Source: CAYPUT01 sp046541715 (GTDB taxonomy: Bacteria > Spirochaetota > Spirochaetia > DSM-27196 > PWMO01). From it: 64,000 bases of DNA. Positions 27,578 through 35,706 of this stretch are shown in pieces. Every line of letters starts with the position of its first letter. Positions within the stretch are counted from its first letter, which is position 1. The DNA is taken from contig JBKHCS010000001.1 of assembly GCA_046541715.1 (NCBI GenBank), positions 1 through 64,000 on the forward strand, read 5' to 3'. A program made the position numbers and the translations under genes. The notes under the pieces were generated by a model. That model made no database searches, had not been told where the DNA came from, and worked only from the letters and a program-made list of their open reading frames with translations.

Positions 27578-29306
27578 ACGCGTCTCGGTAGCCCTTGGCC
27601 CGGACAAAGTAGAGAACGGTCCCTTGCTCGTCCGCTTCGAGGGGCCCGACGAAGACGCGATAGACCTGACGATCGTCCACCGCGGTCTCGAGAACCGCAG
27701 TTGGGTAATCCGAGGCTAACCCGTCGACGGCGGTCTTAGCGCTCTGCGGAGTGGTGTAGGCTCCCACCTGAAGATAGTAGGCCTCGTCCCTCAGCGACTT
27801 GACCAACGGAAGGTTGGCAGCCGCCCACTGGTCGCCGCGAGGGGAGACTGCGGCAACCCTCGGCTCTTCGGCCGGAGCCGGGGTCGGCTCCTCCGCCCTG
27901 GGAGTCGTGGGTGCTACCGTCGGCGGCCCTGCGGGGGGCCGCTCTTCGGCGGGAACCAGCGAGAGAACCGAGTCTTCCGGCGGAAGAGGAGCGGCCTCCG
28001 GTAATTCCTCCGGTGCCTCCTCCTCGTCCGTGGGTGCCCCGATCTGTCCGAGATGGTCTCCCGCAGGGCGCTCGATACGAGGCTCTGCTTCCGGGAGCGC
28101 CGCGATCAGCTCTTCTTCCGGGGCATCCACGGGGCCGAGGTCGGCAACGACGGGGCCCGTCTCAGGCGGCGCTTCGGTCGGCACCGTCGGCACCTCTACC
28201 AAGGCCGGAGCCTCGGCTTCGGTATCCTCGGCGGGTGGCCGGGCTTCCGCGAGGCGGCCGGAGAGCTCCAAGGGCGCGTCCTCAGGCCGCCGGGGCGGCA
28301 TGAAGGTAGCGACAGAGTCCTCTTCGGCGGCGGGGAAGAGCCGGGATTTCGGCATTCTCGACCGTACCATCTGAAGAGCCCGCTCAATCCGGTCTTCGGA
28401 ATCGGGAGTCTCTTCCTCGACTTCGGGGACCTCCTCCACCGGCTCGTCGGCCTGCCTTACCGAGGGCATCGGCGTGACGGTGGGGATGGTGTCGGACTCC
28501 GCCGGCCGCTGAGTCCCAAGACCGGGATCCACCGTGTCGGAAGCCGCCTCCGGAGTAGCCGGGGGTGTATCGGGTTCCGCCGGCTCCTCGGTGGGAGGGA
28601 CCGGGTCCGGCGTTACCGCCGGAGCCGGCGGAAAGCTCCGCACGGGGTCACCTCCGGTGGGGTCCATCAACCTACCGGCTGCCGTGCCGATGCCCTGGCT
28701 GACGCCCCCCCGGGAAGGAACCGGCTCTTCGGGAGCGACGGTGGCCTCCGGGCGTCGACGCGACGGCTCGGGAACGACCGAAGCAACGGCACCGGGCTCC
28801 TCCGCCGTCGGCGCAACCCGGGGCGGGGTGACTGCCGCCGGGGCTTCAGGGGTCTCCGAGAGCGGCTCCCGGACACCGGGGCGCAGCGCTGCGGCGTTCG
28901 GGTCCCCAGCCCCCGCCGCCGGGTTAATATCCGGGTCCGGACTGTAGGGTAAATCTTGGCTCGGTGGCACCGCGGTTATGCCGTTGCCGTAGGAGGGGCG
29001 GGCCCGGACCCGTACGGGACGATCTCCCCGGATTTCCAGCTCGTTGCCCGCATCCTCCGAAAGAAGCATGAAGATCCCCGGCTCCTCCAGACGGCGCGTC
29101 ACGATAAGCTCTGCCTGGGCCCCGGTTGCTACGTTCGTAACTACCACAACGGTGTTCCGGGGAAAGGTGTTCGACGCTGCGTAATTCCCTTCCCGGGGAA
29201 ACTCTCCGTACAAACCGACAACCGCGTTCCCTTCCCATTCGTACTGGGCGGCGACGGGGGCCAACGCGACGGCGCAGAACAAGATTATGGCAAATCGAGT
29301 TTTCAT
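27555..29306 (-). CDS. Secreted SPOR-domain protein with long proline-rich middle
   Basis: 583 residues. A signal peptide (KTRFAIILFCAVALAPVAAQ) is followed by an ~85-residue domain reminiscent of the RlpA-type double-psi barrel (GNYAASNTFPRNTVVVVTN). Residues ~110-490 are low complexity, rich in Pro, Glu, Ala, Val and Thr. The final ~75 residues are a SPOR domain (YYLQVGAYTTPQSAKTAVD ... YRVFVGPLEAD) that binds denuded peptidoglycan at division sites. It therefore looks like a periplasmic, septum- or cell-wall-associated protein. If the barrel-like domain is RlpA-like, its lytic transglycosylase residues could not be confirmed by eye. It lies just downstream of another secreted protein. Confidence 0.82.
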   Translation of the reverse strand: MKTRFAIILFCAVALAPVAAQYEWEGNAVVGLYGEFPREGNYAASNTFPRNTVVVVTNVATGAQAELIVTRRLEEPGIFMLLSEDAGNELEIRGDRPVRVRARPSYGNGITAVPPSQDLPYSPDPDINPAAGAGDPNAAALRPGVREPLSETPEAPAAVTPPRVAPTAEEPGAVASVVPEPSRRRPEATVAPEEPVPSRGGVSQGIGTAAGRLMDPTGGDPVRSFPPAPAVTPDPVPPTEEPAEPDTPPATPEAASDTVDPGLGTQRPAESDTIPTVTPMPSVRQADEPVEEVPEVEEETPDSEDRIERALQMVRSRMPKSRLFPAAEEDSVATFMPPRRPEDAPLELSGRLAEARPPAEDTEAEAPALVEVPTVPTEAPPETGPVVADLGPVDAPEEELIAALPEAEPRIERPAGDHLGQIGAPTDEEEAPEELPEAAPLPPEDSVLSLVPAEERPPAGPPTVAPTTPRAEEPTPAPAEEPRVAAVSPRGDQWAAANLPLVKSLRDEAYYLQVGAYTTPQSAKTAVDGLASDYPTAVLETAVDDRQVYRVFVGPLEADEQGTVLYFVRAKGYRDAFIRTGGR

Positions 29307-29315
29307 CCTTCTCTC

Positions 29316-29819
29316 CTACCAGCTCGAGAGCGCCGACCGGGCTATTTCCTGCCCGGTTAGAAAGCAGACATCGCCCCAGCTGCGCGTACGACCGTCGACG
29401 TCCCTGGTTAGCTCTTCTATTCTGCCCTGGTCGAGAATGCGGTCCGTATCGACGTTTACGAATCGATAGTCCAGACTCACAGGCTCTACTGTGCCGTCCT
29501 CAAGCTCGTTGACATCCATGGTGACCTCCACGGCGTAGGCTGCCCCTCCATCCCGGGCGGTTTCTCTGGTGTCGTAGCGCGCCTGGACGGCCGAAGGGCC
29601 GACGACGGAAAAGGACCCGAGATTAAAGACGATATGCCCTTCGTCGAACATGACATCCATTACGCCGTCTTCCACCGCGGAAAGAAAGAAGCGGCTTTGG
29701 TCCTTCAATTCGCCGGTGCCGGATTGGTAGACCGCCACGAGTACGGTTTCCGCCGGCACGGAAGAGGCAATCAGCATGAGGCCCAGTGCAAAGAGAAGAA
29801 ATCGCCGTTGTCTCGTCAT
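29316..29819 (-). CDS. Secreted protein of unknown function
   Basis: 167 residues from ATG 29819, chosen because GAGG lies six bases upstream; an ATG at 29831 has none. It has a signal peptide (RQRRFLLFALGLMLIASSVPA). The mature part is acidic with mixed alpha/beta character and an N-terminal strand ETVLVAVYQSG. No motif is recognised. It is 9 bp upstream of the SPOR-domain gene on the same strand, so they are probably co-transcribed and act in the same envelope process. A TATACT box lies at 29843-29838 (minus strand). Confidence 0.7.
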   Translation of the reverse strand: MTRQRRFLLFALGLMLIASSVPAETVLVAVYQSGTGELKDQSRFFLSAVEDGVMDVMFDEGHIVFNLGSFSVVGPSAVQARYDTRETARDGGAAYAVEVTMDVNELEDGTVEPVSLDYRFVNVDTDRILDQGRIEELTRDVDGRTRSWGDVCFLTGQEIARSALSSW

Positions 29820-29891
29820 CGGACACCTCATGATAGTAGTATACAGTTTTAGTGTCGGCGCGTTTCTCCGAGTTCGTGAGGGCCCCTTTTG

Positions 29892-29920
29892 TTGCGCAGA
29901 CGACTATGCTTCCCTACAAT
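29892..29920 (+). promoter_or_regulatory. Promoter of the LoaP-like gene
   Basis: TTGCGC (29892-29897), 17 bp, TACAAT (29915-29920), ending 6 bp before ATG 29927. This predicts a leaderless message for the whole sugar/molybdoenzyme operon. Confidence 0.4.
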
Positions 29921-29926
29921 GTTCCG

Positions 29927-30508
29927 ATGTCCGATCAGGGGAGAGAGGTAAACTACTACGTGATTCAGGTGATGACCTCCGAGGAGGGAAAGTTTCTCGG
30001 GCACGTCACCCAACACCTCCCGGAAGGAGTCCGGCGAATTCTCTGGCCCCGCCGGAGACTCTTTATCCGCCGGCGGGGTAAACGCATCCCTACCCTGGCG
30101 CCGATTTTTCCCGGCTACCTTTTTGTCGAGGCACAGACGCTCTCGCCGGAAAGCTATTGGACTTTTCGGAAGACGCCCGGTTTCGTCCGCTTTCTCGATA
30201 GCAATCAGAAAGTCCGGCCCCTCGCCGGAGCCGACCGGGAGCTCATCGTACACTTCCTGCGGTTCGGTCCCGTCGTAGAGACGTCCCGGGTACACTTTGA
30301 CGAGAACGCTCGAATTCGCGTCGTCGAAGGTCCCCTGAAGGGACTCGAGGGGAAGATTGTAAAGGTCGACCGAAGGAAGGGTCGCGCCAAGGTAAAGTTG
30401 GACCTCTATAACGAGTCCTTTTTGGTCGACTTCGGGTTCGAGACGATTCAGCCGAGCGAGCCCACCCGTCGCCCGATCTGGGGAGGGGGAAAAGAGCAGA
30501 AGCCATGA
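29927..30508 (+). CDS. NusG-paralogue antiterminator (LoaP/RfaH/UpxY-like)
   Basis: 193 residues. The NGN domain begins VNYYVIQVMTSEEGKFLG and includes LWPRRRLFIRRRGKRIPTLAP then FPGYLFVEA, the core NusG strand. The C-terminal KOW domain is RIRVVEGPLKGLEGKIVKVDR. Specialised NusG paralogues of this sort travel with surface-polysaccharide or secondary-metabolite operons and suppress transcription termination there. The gene starts an operon with a nucleotide-sugar dehydratase (ATGA overlap) and an aminotransferase, matching that pattern. An in-frame GTG at 29852 would add 25 unrelated residues and lies upstream of the promoter, so ATG 29927 is preferred. The general NusG is presumably elsewhere. 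Confidence 0.85.
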   Translation: MSDQGREVNYYVIQVMTSEEGKFLGHVTQHLPEGVRRILWPRRRLFIRRRGKRIPTLAPIFPGYLFVEAQTLSPESYWTFRKTPGFVRFLDSNQKVRPLAGADRELIVHFLRFGPVVETSRVHFDENARIRVVEGPLKGLEGKIVKVDRRKGRAKVKLDLYNESFLVDFGFETIQPSEPTRRPIWGGGKEQKP

Positions 30509-31983
30509 CCGGCAAGAAGAAAAGTAGAATCTATATTGTCGGCGCCGGCTTCGCGGGGCGATCGATCGCCTCGGAGGTCCAGGGAAAGGGACTCCTCGGA
30601 GAGGTTGTCGCCTTTCTCGACGATGACAGCGACAAGATCGGCCGCCGAATACAGGGTATCCCGGTTCTCGGGCCCATCGCAGACGTCGTCGCCCTCCTCG
30701 ACCGGAGCCCCGGCGACGAGGCGCTCATCGCGGTTCCGAGTGCCCCCCGGGAGCGTCTCAAGGAGATCTACAACCTCCTCGAGGGCGCCGGGTTCGGCCG
30801 AATACGCATTCTCCCGAGTGTCTCTCAGATTGTCGAGGGCGACCCTCACCTGATCCAGACCCGGGAAATCGACCCGGAGGACCTTCTCGGCCGAACCCCC
30901 ATCACCCTAAATCTTAAGGAGAGCCTGTCCTACCTTCAAGGAAAGCGCGTTCTGGTTACCGGAGCCGGCGGGAGCATCGGAAGCGAGCTTACCCGGCAGT
31001 TGCTCCTCGGCGGTGCGGAGCGTCTCTACCTCCTTGGGCACGGCGAGAACTCGATTTACGAGATCGAGAAGGAGTTGCGCCTCCTTCAGGAGGAGGGAAT
31101 CGGCCCCGGCGCTACCATCGTCCCGGTTATCGGGGAGCTTCAGGACGCCGACTTCGTCTCCTTTATCCTCTCACGTCTCCGGTGCGACGTCGTATTCCAC
31201 ACTGCGGCGTACAAGCACGTTCCGATGATGGAGGCCAACCCGGTTAATGCCGTGGCAAACAACGTCTTCGGCACGGAGAACCTGGTCCGGGCGGCAAAGT
31301 CTGTGGGCACCAAGCGTTTCGTCTTCGTCTCGACCGACAAGGCGGTCGACCCGGTCAGCGTCTACGGAGCCTCCAAGCGGATTGCCGAGGATATCGTCCT
31401 GAGCCAGAACGGGAGCGCCGGCGCCTATATGGTGGTCCGTTTCGGGAATGTCCTCGGCTCCCGGGGAAGCATTATTCCCCTCTTCCGGAGACAGATACTC
31501 AAAGGCGGACCCGTGACCATTACCGCCCCGAATGCGACGCGGTTCTTCATGACTATTCCCGAAGCTTCCTCCCTGGTCCTTCAGGTCGGCGGCGTCGGCT
31601 CCGGTGGAACCCTCTACCTCCTCGACATGGGGGAGCCGATTTCGATCCGGGATATAGCGGAGCAGATGATTCGATTCTACGGCTACACCCCGGAAACCGA
31701 AATCGCCCTCCGGTATATCGGCCTCCGGGAGGGTGAAAAACTCACCGAGGCGCTCTGCGCCGTCGACGAGAGGGAGGAGCCGACAGCCTTTACCAGAATC
31801 AAGCGCATCGATTACCCCCGGGAGCGGCTGGAGAAAGTTTCGCAAGCCCTCGAGAGTCTCCGCCCCATTTGCTACCGAGACCACAGGTATCCGGCGGTCT
31901 ACCGGAACCGAAAATATCTCCGGAGCGTTCTGCAGAGCTACATCCCTACCCTCCCGGACAAGAACGATGAACCGGAATACTGA
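30505..31983 (+). CDS. Nucleoside-diphosphate-sugar 4,6-dehydratase (CapD/FlaA1 type)
   Basis: 492 residues. The N-terminal Rossmann-like domain (YIVGAGFAGRSIA) resembles the CoA-binding-like domain of WbpM/PglF, but without the preceding transmembrane helices, so the enzyme is probably soluble. The C-terminal short-chain dehydrogenase domain has VLVTGAGGSIGSELTRQL, HTAAYKHVPMMEANPVNAV and VYGASKRIAE. In some CapD-type enzymes the catalytic Tyr is replaced by Met; here YGASK is present in the VSVYGASK strand and YKHVPMME in the usual position. Likely role: converting UDP-GlcNAc to the 4-keto-6-deoxy sugar, the substrate for the DegT enzyme encoded next. Confidence 0.88.
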   Translation: MTGKKKSRIYIVGAGFAGRSIASEVQGKGLLGEVVAFLDDDSDKIGRRIQGIPVLGPIADVVALLDRSPGDEALIAVPSAPRERLKEIYNLLEGAGFGRIRILPSVSQIVEGDPHLIQTREIDPEDLLGRTPITLNLKESLSYLQGKRVLVTGAGGSIGSELTRQLLLGGAERLYLLGHGENSIYEIEKELRLLQEEGIGPGATIVPVIGELQDADFVSFILSRLRCDVVFHTAAYKHVPMMEANPVNAVANNVFGTENLVRAAKSVGTKRFVFVSTDKAVDPVSVYGASKRIAEDIVLSQNGSAGAYMVVRFGNVLGSRGSIIPLFRRQILKGGPVTITAPNATRFFMTIPEASSLVLQVGGVGSGGTLYLLDMGEPISIRDIAEQMIRFYGYTPETEIALRYIGLREGEKLTEALCAVDEREEPTAFTRIKRIDYPRERLEKVSQALESLRPICYRDHRYPAVYRNRKYLRSVLQSYIPTLPDKNDEPEY

Positions 31984-33139
31984 TTCCTTTATTCCCTTTG
32001 CCCGGCCGTCCATCGGCCCGGCGGAAATCGACGCCGTAACCCGGGTGCTCTCGGGCGGGTGGTTGACGACCGCCGGGGAGTCCGCAGCCCTGGAGCAGGA
32101 GTTCGCGGCGGCGGTCGGAATACCCCATGCCCTTGCGGTCAATTCGGCGACCGCCGGGCTTCATCTGTCGGTCGAAGCCGCCGGCGTCACCGAAGGCGTA
32201 AGGGTGCTCATGAGCCCTTACACCTTTACCGCAAGCGCCGAGGTTGTCCGATATCTCGGGGCCCATCCCCTCTTTGTCGATATCGACTACGAAACCTTGA
32301 ACCTCGACGAAGAGAAGGCGCTCTCGGCGATAGCCGCGGACCCGACGGTTACGGCGGTCATGCCGGTTCACATCGCCGGTCTCCGGACAGCCTCCGAGGG
32401 CTTTTTCCGGGAGCTCCGGCGCCGGGGAATCAGGATTATAGAAGACGCGGCCCACCTCTGCCCGAGCGTCCCCTTGCCATCCGGTGCGGGTTTCGGCGAC
32501 TTCGTCGTCTATTCCTTCTACGCGACCAAGCCGGTTACCACCGGAGAGGGGGGAATGGTCGGGACGATCCGGGACGACGACGCTCGTCGTATTGCGACGA
32601 TGCGCCTCCACGGCATCGACCGGCCGGTATGGGATAGGCAGAAAGGCACGGCGCGGGCCTGGGAATACGACGTGGTGGCCCCGGGATACAAGTACAACTT
32701 GCCGGATACCGCGGCGGCTCTCGGACGTGTCCAACTCCGGCGCGCTCCGGAGCTCCGGCACCGAAGACGGGAGATAGCCGAAGCGTACCGCCGGGCGCTC
32801 GGAGACCGGGACTACCTTGTTCTGCCACCCCACCGGGACGATCACTCCTGGCATCTTTACGTCGTCTCATTCGATACGGCCCGGCTCAGGCTGACCCGTG
32901 ACGAGGTCTCCGAGGCGCTGTCGGCCCGGGGTGTCGGGACGTCGGTTCACTACAAGCCTCTCCATCTTATGAGCTACTATCGCAAGAGCTACGGTTTTGA
33001 GCCGGAGGATTTTCCGGTATCATTGGAACGGTTCATGACGAGTTTGAGTCTGCCGATCTATCCCGATCTTACCGACGAAGAGGTAGACCACGTTGCCACA
33101 TCCCTCAAGGCGATCTGTGATCCGAAGCGAAAGAGGTAG
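31967..33139 (+). CDS. DegT/DnrJ/EryC1 sugar aminotransferase
   Basis: 390 residues from ATG 31967, overlapping the dehydratase end by 17 bp. A fold-type I PLP enzyme that aminates a keto sugar. RPSIGPAEIDAVTRVLSGGWLTTA and HALAVNSATAGLHLSVEAAG are family signatures, EDAAHLCPS holds the PLP-binding Asp, and Lys in YSFYATKPVTTGEGG is the Schiff-base residue. The C-terminal SWHLYVVSF and SVHYKPLHLM are conserved. With the dehydratase it should make a 4-amino-4,6-dideoxy sugar nucleotide, an intermediate in bacillosamine-, pseudaminic- or legionaminic-type sugars. Transferases are not in the window. Confidence 0.9.
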   Translation: MNRNTDSFIPFARPSIGPAEIDAVTRVLSGGWLTTAGESAALEQEFAAAVGIPHALAVNSATAGLHLSVEAAGVTEGVRVLMSPYTFTASAEVVRYLGAHPLFVDIDYETLNLDEEKALSAIAADPTVTAVMPVHIAGLRTASEGFFRELRRRGIRIIEDAAHLCPSVPLPSGAGFGDFVVYSFYATKPVTTGEGGMVGTIRDDDARRIATMRLHGIDRPVWDRQKGTARAWEYDVVAPGYKYNLPDTAAALGRVQLRRAPELRHRRREIAEAYRRALGDRDYLVLPPHRDDHSWHLYVVSFDTARLRLTRDEVSEALSARGVGTSVHYKPLHLMSYYRKSYGFEPEDFPVSLERFMTSLSLPIYPDLTDEEVDHVATSLKAICDPKRKR

Positions 33140-33142
33140 AAG

Positions 33143-35221
33143 ATGACCGCCGGCCACTCCCTTTTACGGCGGCGGGTAGAGAGTTCCGACGTCGCCGCGG
33201 CACGTTTTCCCGGTATGGAAACGCTCCACGGGGTGATTCTCAGGGGGTTCCGCTGTCCCGGCACCTTTTCCGCCGTGTCGATTGCTCCCCCCCGGGAGGG
33301 GAGCTTTCTCTTTTCCGCTTCCGACGTCCCGGGGGAAAACAGGCTCCGGATCGGCGGCGATACGCTCCCCTTGTTCAGCGACGGCCGAATACGGTTTCCC
33401 GGGGAACCGATCGGGATAGTTGTCGCCGATACGCACGAAGAGGCCCTCGACGCGTTAAACGCCTGCCGGATCGGCTACGATCCGGAAAGCGACACCGGAG
33501 CACCGGAGAGCGAGACCGTCGCGCTCGAGGAACGGGAGCACGGGGATGTCGCGGCAGAGCTTGGGAACGCGCATCATCTGGTCCAGGCAAGCTATCAAAC
33601 CAGCAGTCAGATTGGCCTTCGGTCGGAGCCCCTCGACGTGGTGGCCGAGCCGCGCCCCGGGGGCGTCGGCGTGTACACGACCAGCCGATGGCCCTACCAC
33701 CTTCGGCTGGTTGTCGCGGAAGCCTTGGCGCTCGATCCCGGAGACGTCCGGGTGGTCTGTCCTCGCGTCTCCCGAAGCAGCGACGGTTACCTCTGGTACC
33801 CCTCCCTCCTTGCCGCCCGTGCCGCCGTTGCCGCAGTCCGGCTCGGGAAGCCGGTTCGCCTCCACACCAGCGCCGAAGAACGCTACAACTACGGCCCGGC
33901 CCGGGCGCCGAGTCGATGGGCCTTTACGACAGCATTGGACCAGGGAGGAAACGTTCGGGGTATGGAAGTCGATGCAACCTTCGACCTCGGAGCGTACCCG
34001 CTTTTTACCGGTGAGATCGTGAGCCGAGTACTCCGGTCGACTCGACGATTCTATCGCTGTGAGAACGTGAAGGTTAGGGTACGGGCGATCCGCTCCCCCT
34101 TTCCGCCGATGACAAGCTACTCCGGTTTCGGTTCGTCACAGACGCAGTTTGCTCTTGAGAGCAACGCGTCCCGACTCGCGGAGGTATCGGAAGGCGCCCC
34201 GGACACCTGGCGTCTGGAAAACCTCCCAAAAGAGCATCGGCAACGAAGAGGGAGTAGCCGGGAGGCCCCCCACGTCGCGGTCATCGGGGCAGTCACCAAG
34301 GCATCGGACTTCGGACGGAAGTACGCGGCGTATCAACTCCAACGGAAACGCAGGGACTCCTTTACCGACCGCCGGGGAACGACCCGAGGAATCGGAATTG
34401 CGGTCGCGTCCCAGAACTCCACCCTCGGCAGCAGCCTGAGCGAGGGTCTTCCGGCGACGGTCCGGCTGCGCCTCGACCGTGACGGGGGCGCCCGGGTTTC
34501 GGCCTCGGCAGTGGTAGAAAGTCAGGGGATCAACGACGTGTGGCGCGAGAACGTCGCACGGCAGCTCGGTATCGACGCCGAAGCAGTGTCGTTCATGCCC
34601 CTCGACACGGATCTCGTCCCCGACAGCGGCCCCTCCACGCTCTCTCGGAATCTGACCGTCATAACCCGCCTCTTGGATAACTGCGCGAAGGCGATTAACC
34701 GGCGTCGCTTCCACCACGGCCTCCCCCTGGAGGCAAGTAGAAGCTTTCGGACCGCCGAGTCCGCGACTGCACGGGACGCCGACCCACGGCACGACAGCGT
34801 CGCCGCCACGGTAGTGGAGGTCGAGCTCGATACGGCCACCTTGCGCTTCTCTATCCGTGGCGTCTGGATGGCGGTCCGGGCGGGCAAAGTCCTCCGGCCC
34901 GACTACGCCAAGAGACAAACCGAGGTGGCCGTTCTCGACGCCCTGCGGTGGACAAGCGGCTCGATCACCCGTCAGAAGCGGGGCGAAGAATCCCCGGCAC
35001 CCTTCGGAGGCTTCCGGCACGCCCGGTCCGTTGCCGTGGAGGATATTTTCGTCGAGTTTCTCCCGGAGGACGACGAGACCAGACCCCGGGGTATCGGAGA
35101 GCTTCCGTATCTGACGATCCCCGGGGCCGTGGCGGCGGCGGTAACGCAGGCTTCCAATCACTACGTCGACGCCATTCCCATTACGCCGGAGCTTCTTCAC
35201 GGCTACGAGGAATCGGAATGA
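33143..35221 (+). CDS. Molybdopterin-binding subunit of a xanthine-dehydrogenase-family hydroxylase
   Basis: 692 residues, about 10% shorter than typical large subunits (~760). The a/b hammerhead domain is N-terminal (RIRFPGEPIGIVVADTHEEAL), and YSGFGSSQTQFALESNASRLAE corresponds to the first molybdopterin-contact segment. RGIGELPYLTIPGAVAAAV near the C-terminus carries the expected catalytic Glu (GxGE). The sequence is divergent elsewhere, so the substrate (purine, aldehyde or other) is open. GAGG precedes the ATG, 3 bp after the aminotransferase. It is coupled by ATGA to the iron-sulfur subunit. Confidence 0.85.
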   Translation: MTAGHSLLRRRVESSDVAAARFPGMETLHGVILRGFRCPGTFSAVSIAPPREGSFLFSASDVPGENRLRIGGDTLPLFSDGRIRFPGEPIGIVVADTHEEALDALNACRIGYDPESDTGAPESETVALEEREHGDVAAELGNAHHLVQASYQTSSQIGLRSEPLDVVAEPRPGGVGVYTTSRWPYHLRLVVAEALALDPGDVRVVCPRVSRSSDGYLWYPSLLAARAAVAAVRLGKPVRLHTSAEERYNYGPARAPSRWAFTTALDQGGNVRGMEVDATFDLGAYPLFTGEIVSRVLRSTRRFYRCENVKVRVRAIRSPFPPMTSYSGFGSSQTQFALESNASRLAEVSEGAPDTWRLENLPKEHRQRRGSSREAPHVAVIGAVTKASDFGRKYAAYQLQRKRRDSFTDRRGTTRGIGIAVASQNSTLGSSLSEGLPATVRLRLDRDGGARVSASAVVESQGINDVWRENVARQLGIDAEAVSFMPLDTDLVPDSGPSTLSRNLTVITRLLDNCAKAINRRRFHHGLPLEASRSFRTAESATARDADPRHDSVAATVVEVELDTATLRFSIRGVWMAVRAGKVLRPDYAKRQTEVAVLDALRWTSGSITRQKRGEESPAPFGGFRHARSVAVEDIFVEFLPEDDETRPRGIGELPYLTIPGAVAAAVTQASNHYVDAIPITPELLHGYEESE

Positions 35222-35706
35222 ACGTTTCGTTTACCTTAGACGGCAAGAAGCTCACCGTCTCGGTACCCGCCGAGATGCCCCTATCCCAACTCCTCCGGGA
35301 GCATTCGGTAAGCTTTCGGCGCTTTGCCCCGTGCGGCTTCGGGGAATGCGGACTCTGCGTCGTCCTCTTCGATGACAAACCGACACTCTCCTGTCTTTTG
35401 CCGATGTACCGGGTTGCCGGGGGTACCGTCGTAACGCCCCAGGGTCTTCTTGATTCGCCGAAGGTACGCCCTGCGGAGCTCGGTCTGGCCCGGGCGGGAA
35501 TCGAGCCATGCGACGCCTGCGCCCCGGCTCTCCTGGTAACGATGGTGGCCCTCCTGTCGATTACGCCGACACCTTCGGACAAGGAACTCGAACGCTACGC
35601 CGCCTCCGTGAAGTGCGATTGTCTTCCCACCCATCGGCTCGCTCGGGGAATGCGTTTCGCCCTGGAGTTCGACCGGAAAAGGAGTCATGGTGCCCGGAGA
35701 CCGTAA
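35218..35706 (+). CDS. [2Fe-2S] subunit of the molybdenum hydroxylase
   Basis: 162 residues. The N-terminal plant-ferredoxin fold holds cluster 1 (CGFGECGLC, then LSC). The C-terminal four-helix domain holds cluster 2 as CDAC and KCDC, the CxxC/CxC arrangement of this family, although the residues around the cysteines (PCDACAPALL, CDCLPTH) depart from the usual CGFCTPG and CRCTGY. Electrons should pass from the molybdenum centre through both clusters to the FAD subunit. The start overlaps the large-subunit stop, and the end overlaps the FAD-subunit start by 20 bp. Confidence 0.88.
   Translation: MNVSFTLDGKKLTVSVPAEMPLSQLLREHSVSFRRFAPCGFGECGLCVVLFDDKPTLSCLLPMYRVAGGTVVTPQGLLDSPKVRPAELGLARAGIEPCDACAPALLVTMVALLSITPTPSDKELERYAASVKCDCLPTHRLARGMRFALEFDRKRSHGARRP

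Noticed and set aside
28196..28952. Several open frames on both strands inside the SPOR gene's middle region.
   Set aside because: They are by-products of the repetitive Pro/Glu/Ala codons of the linker, which leave most frames open.
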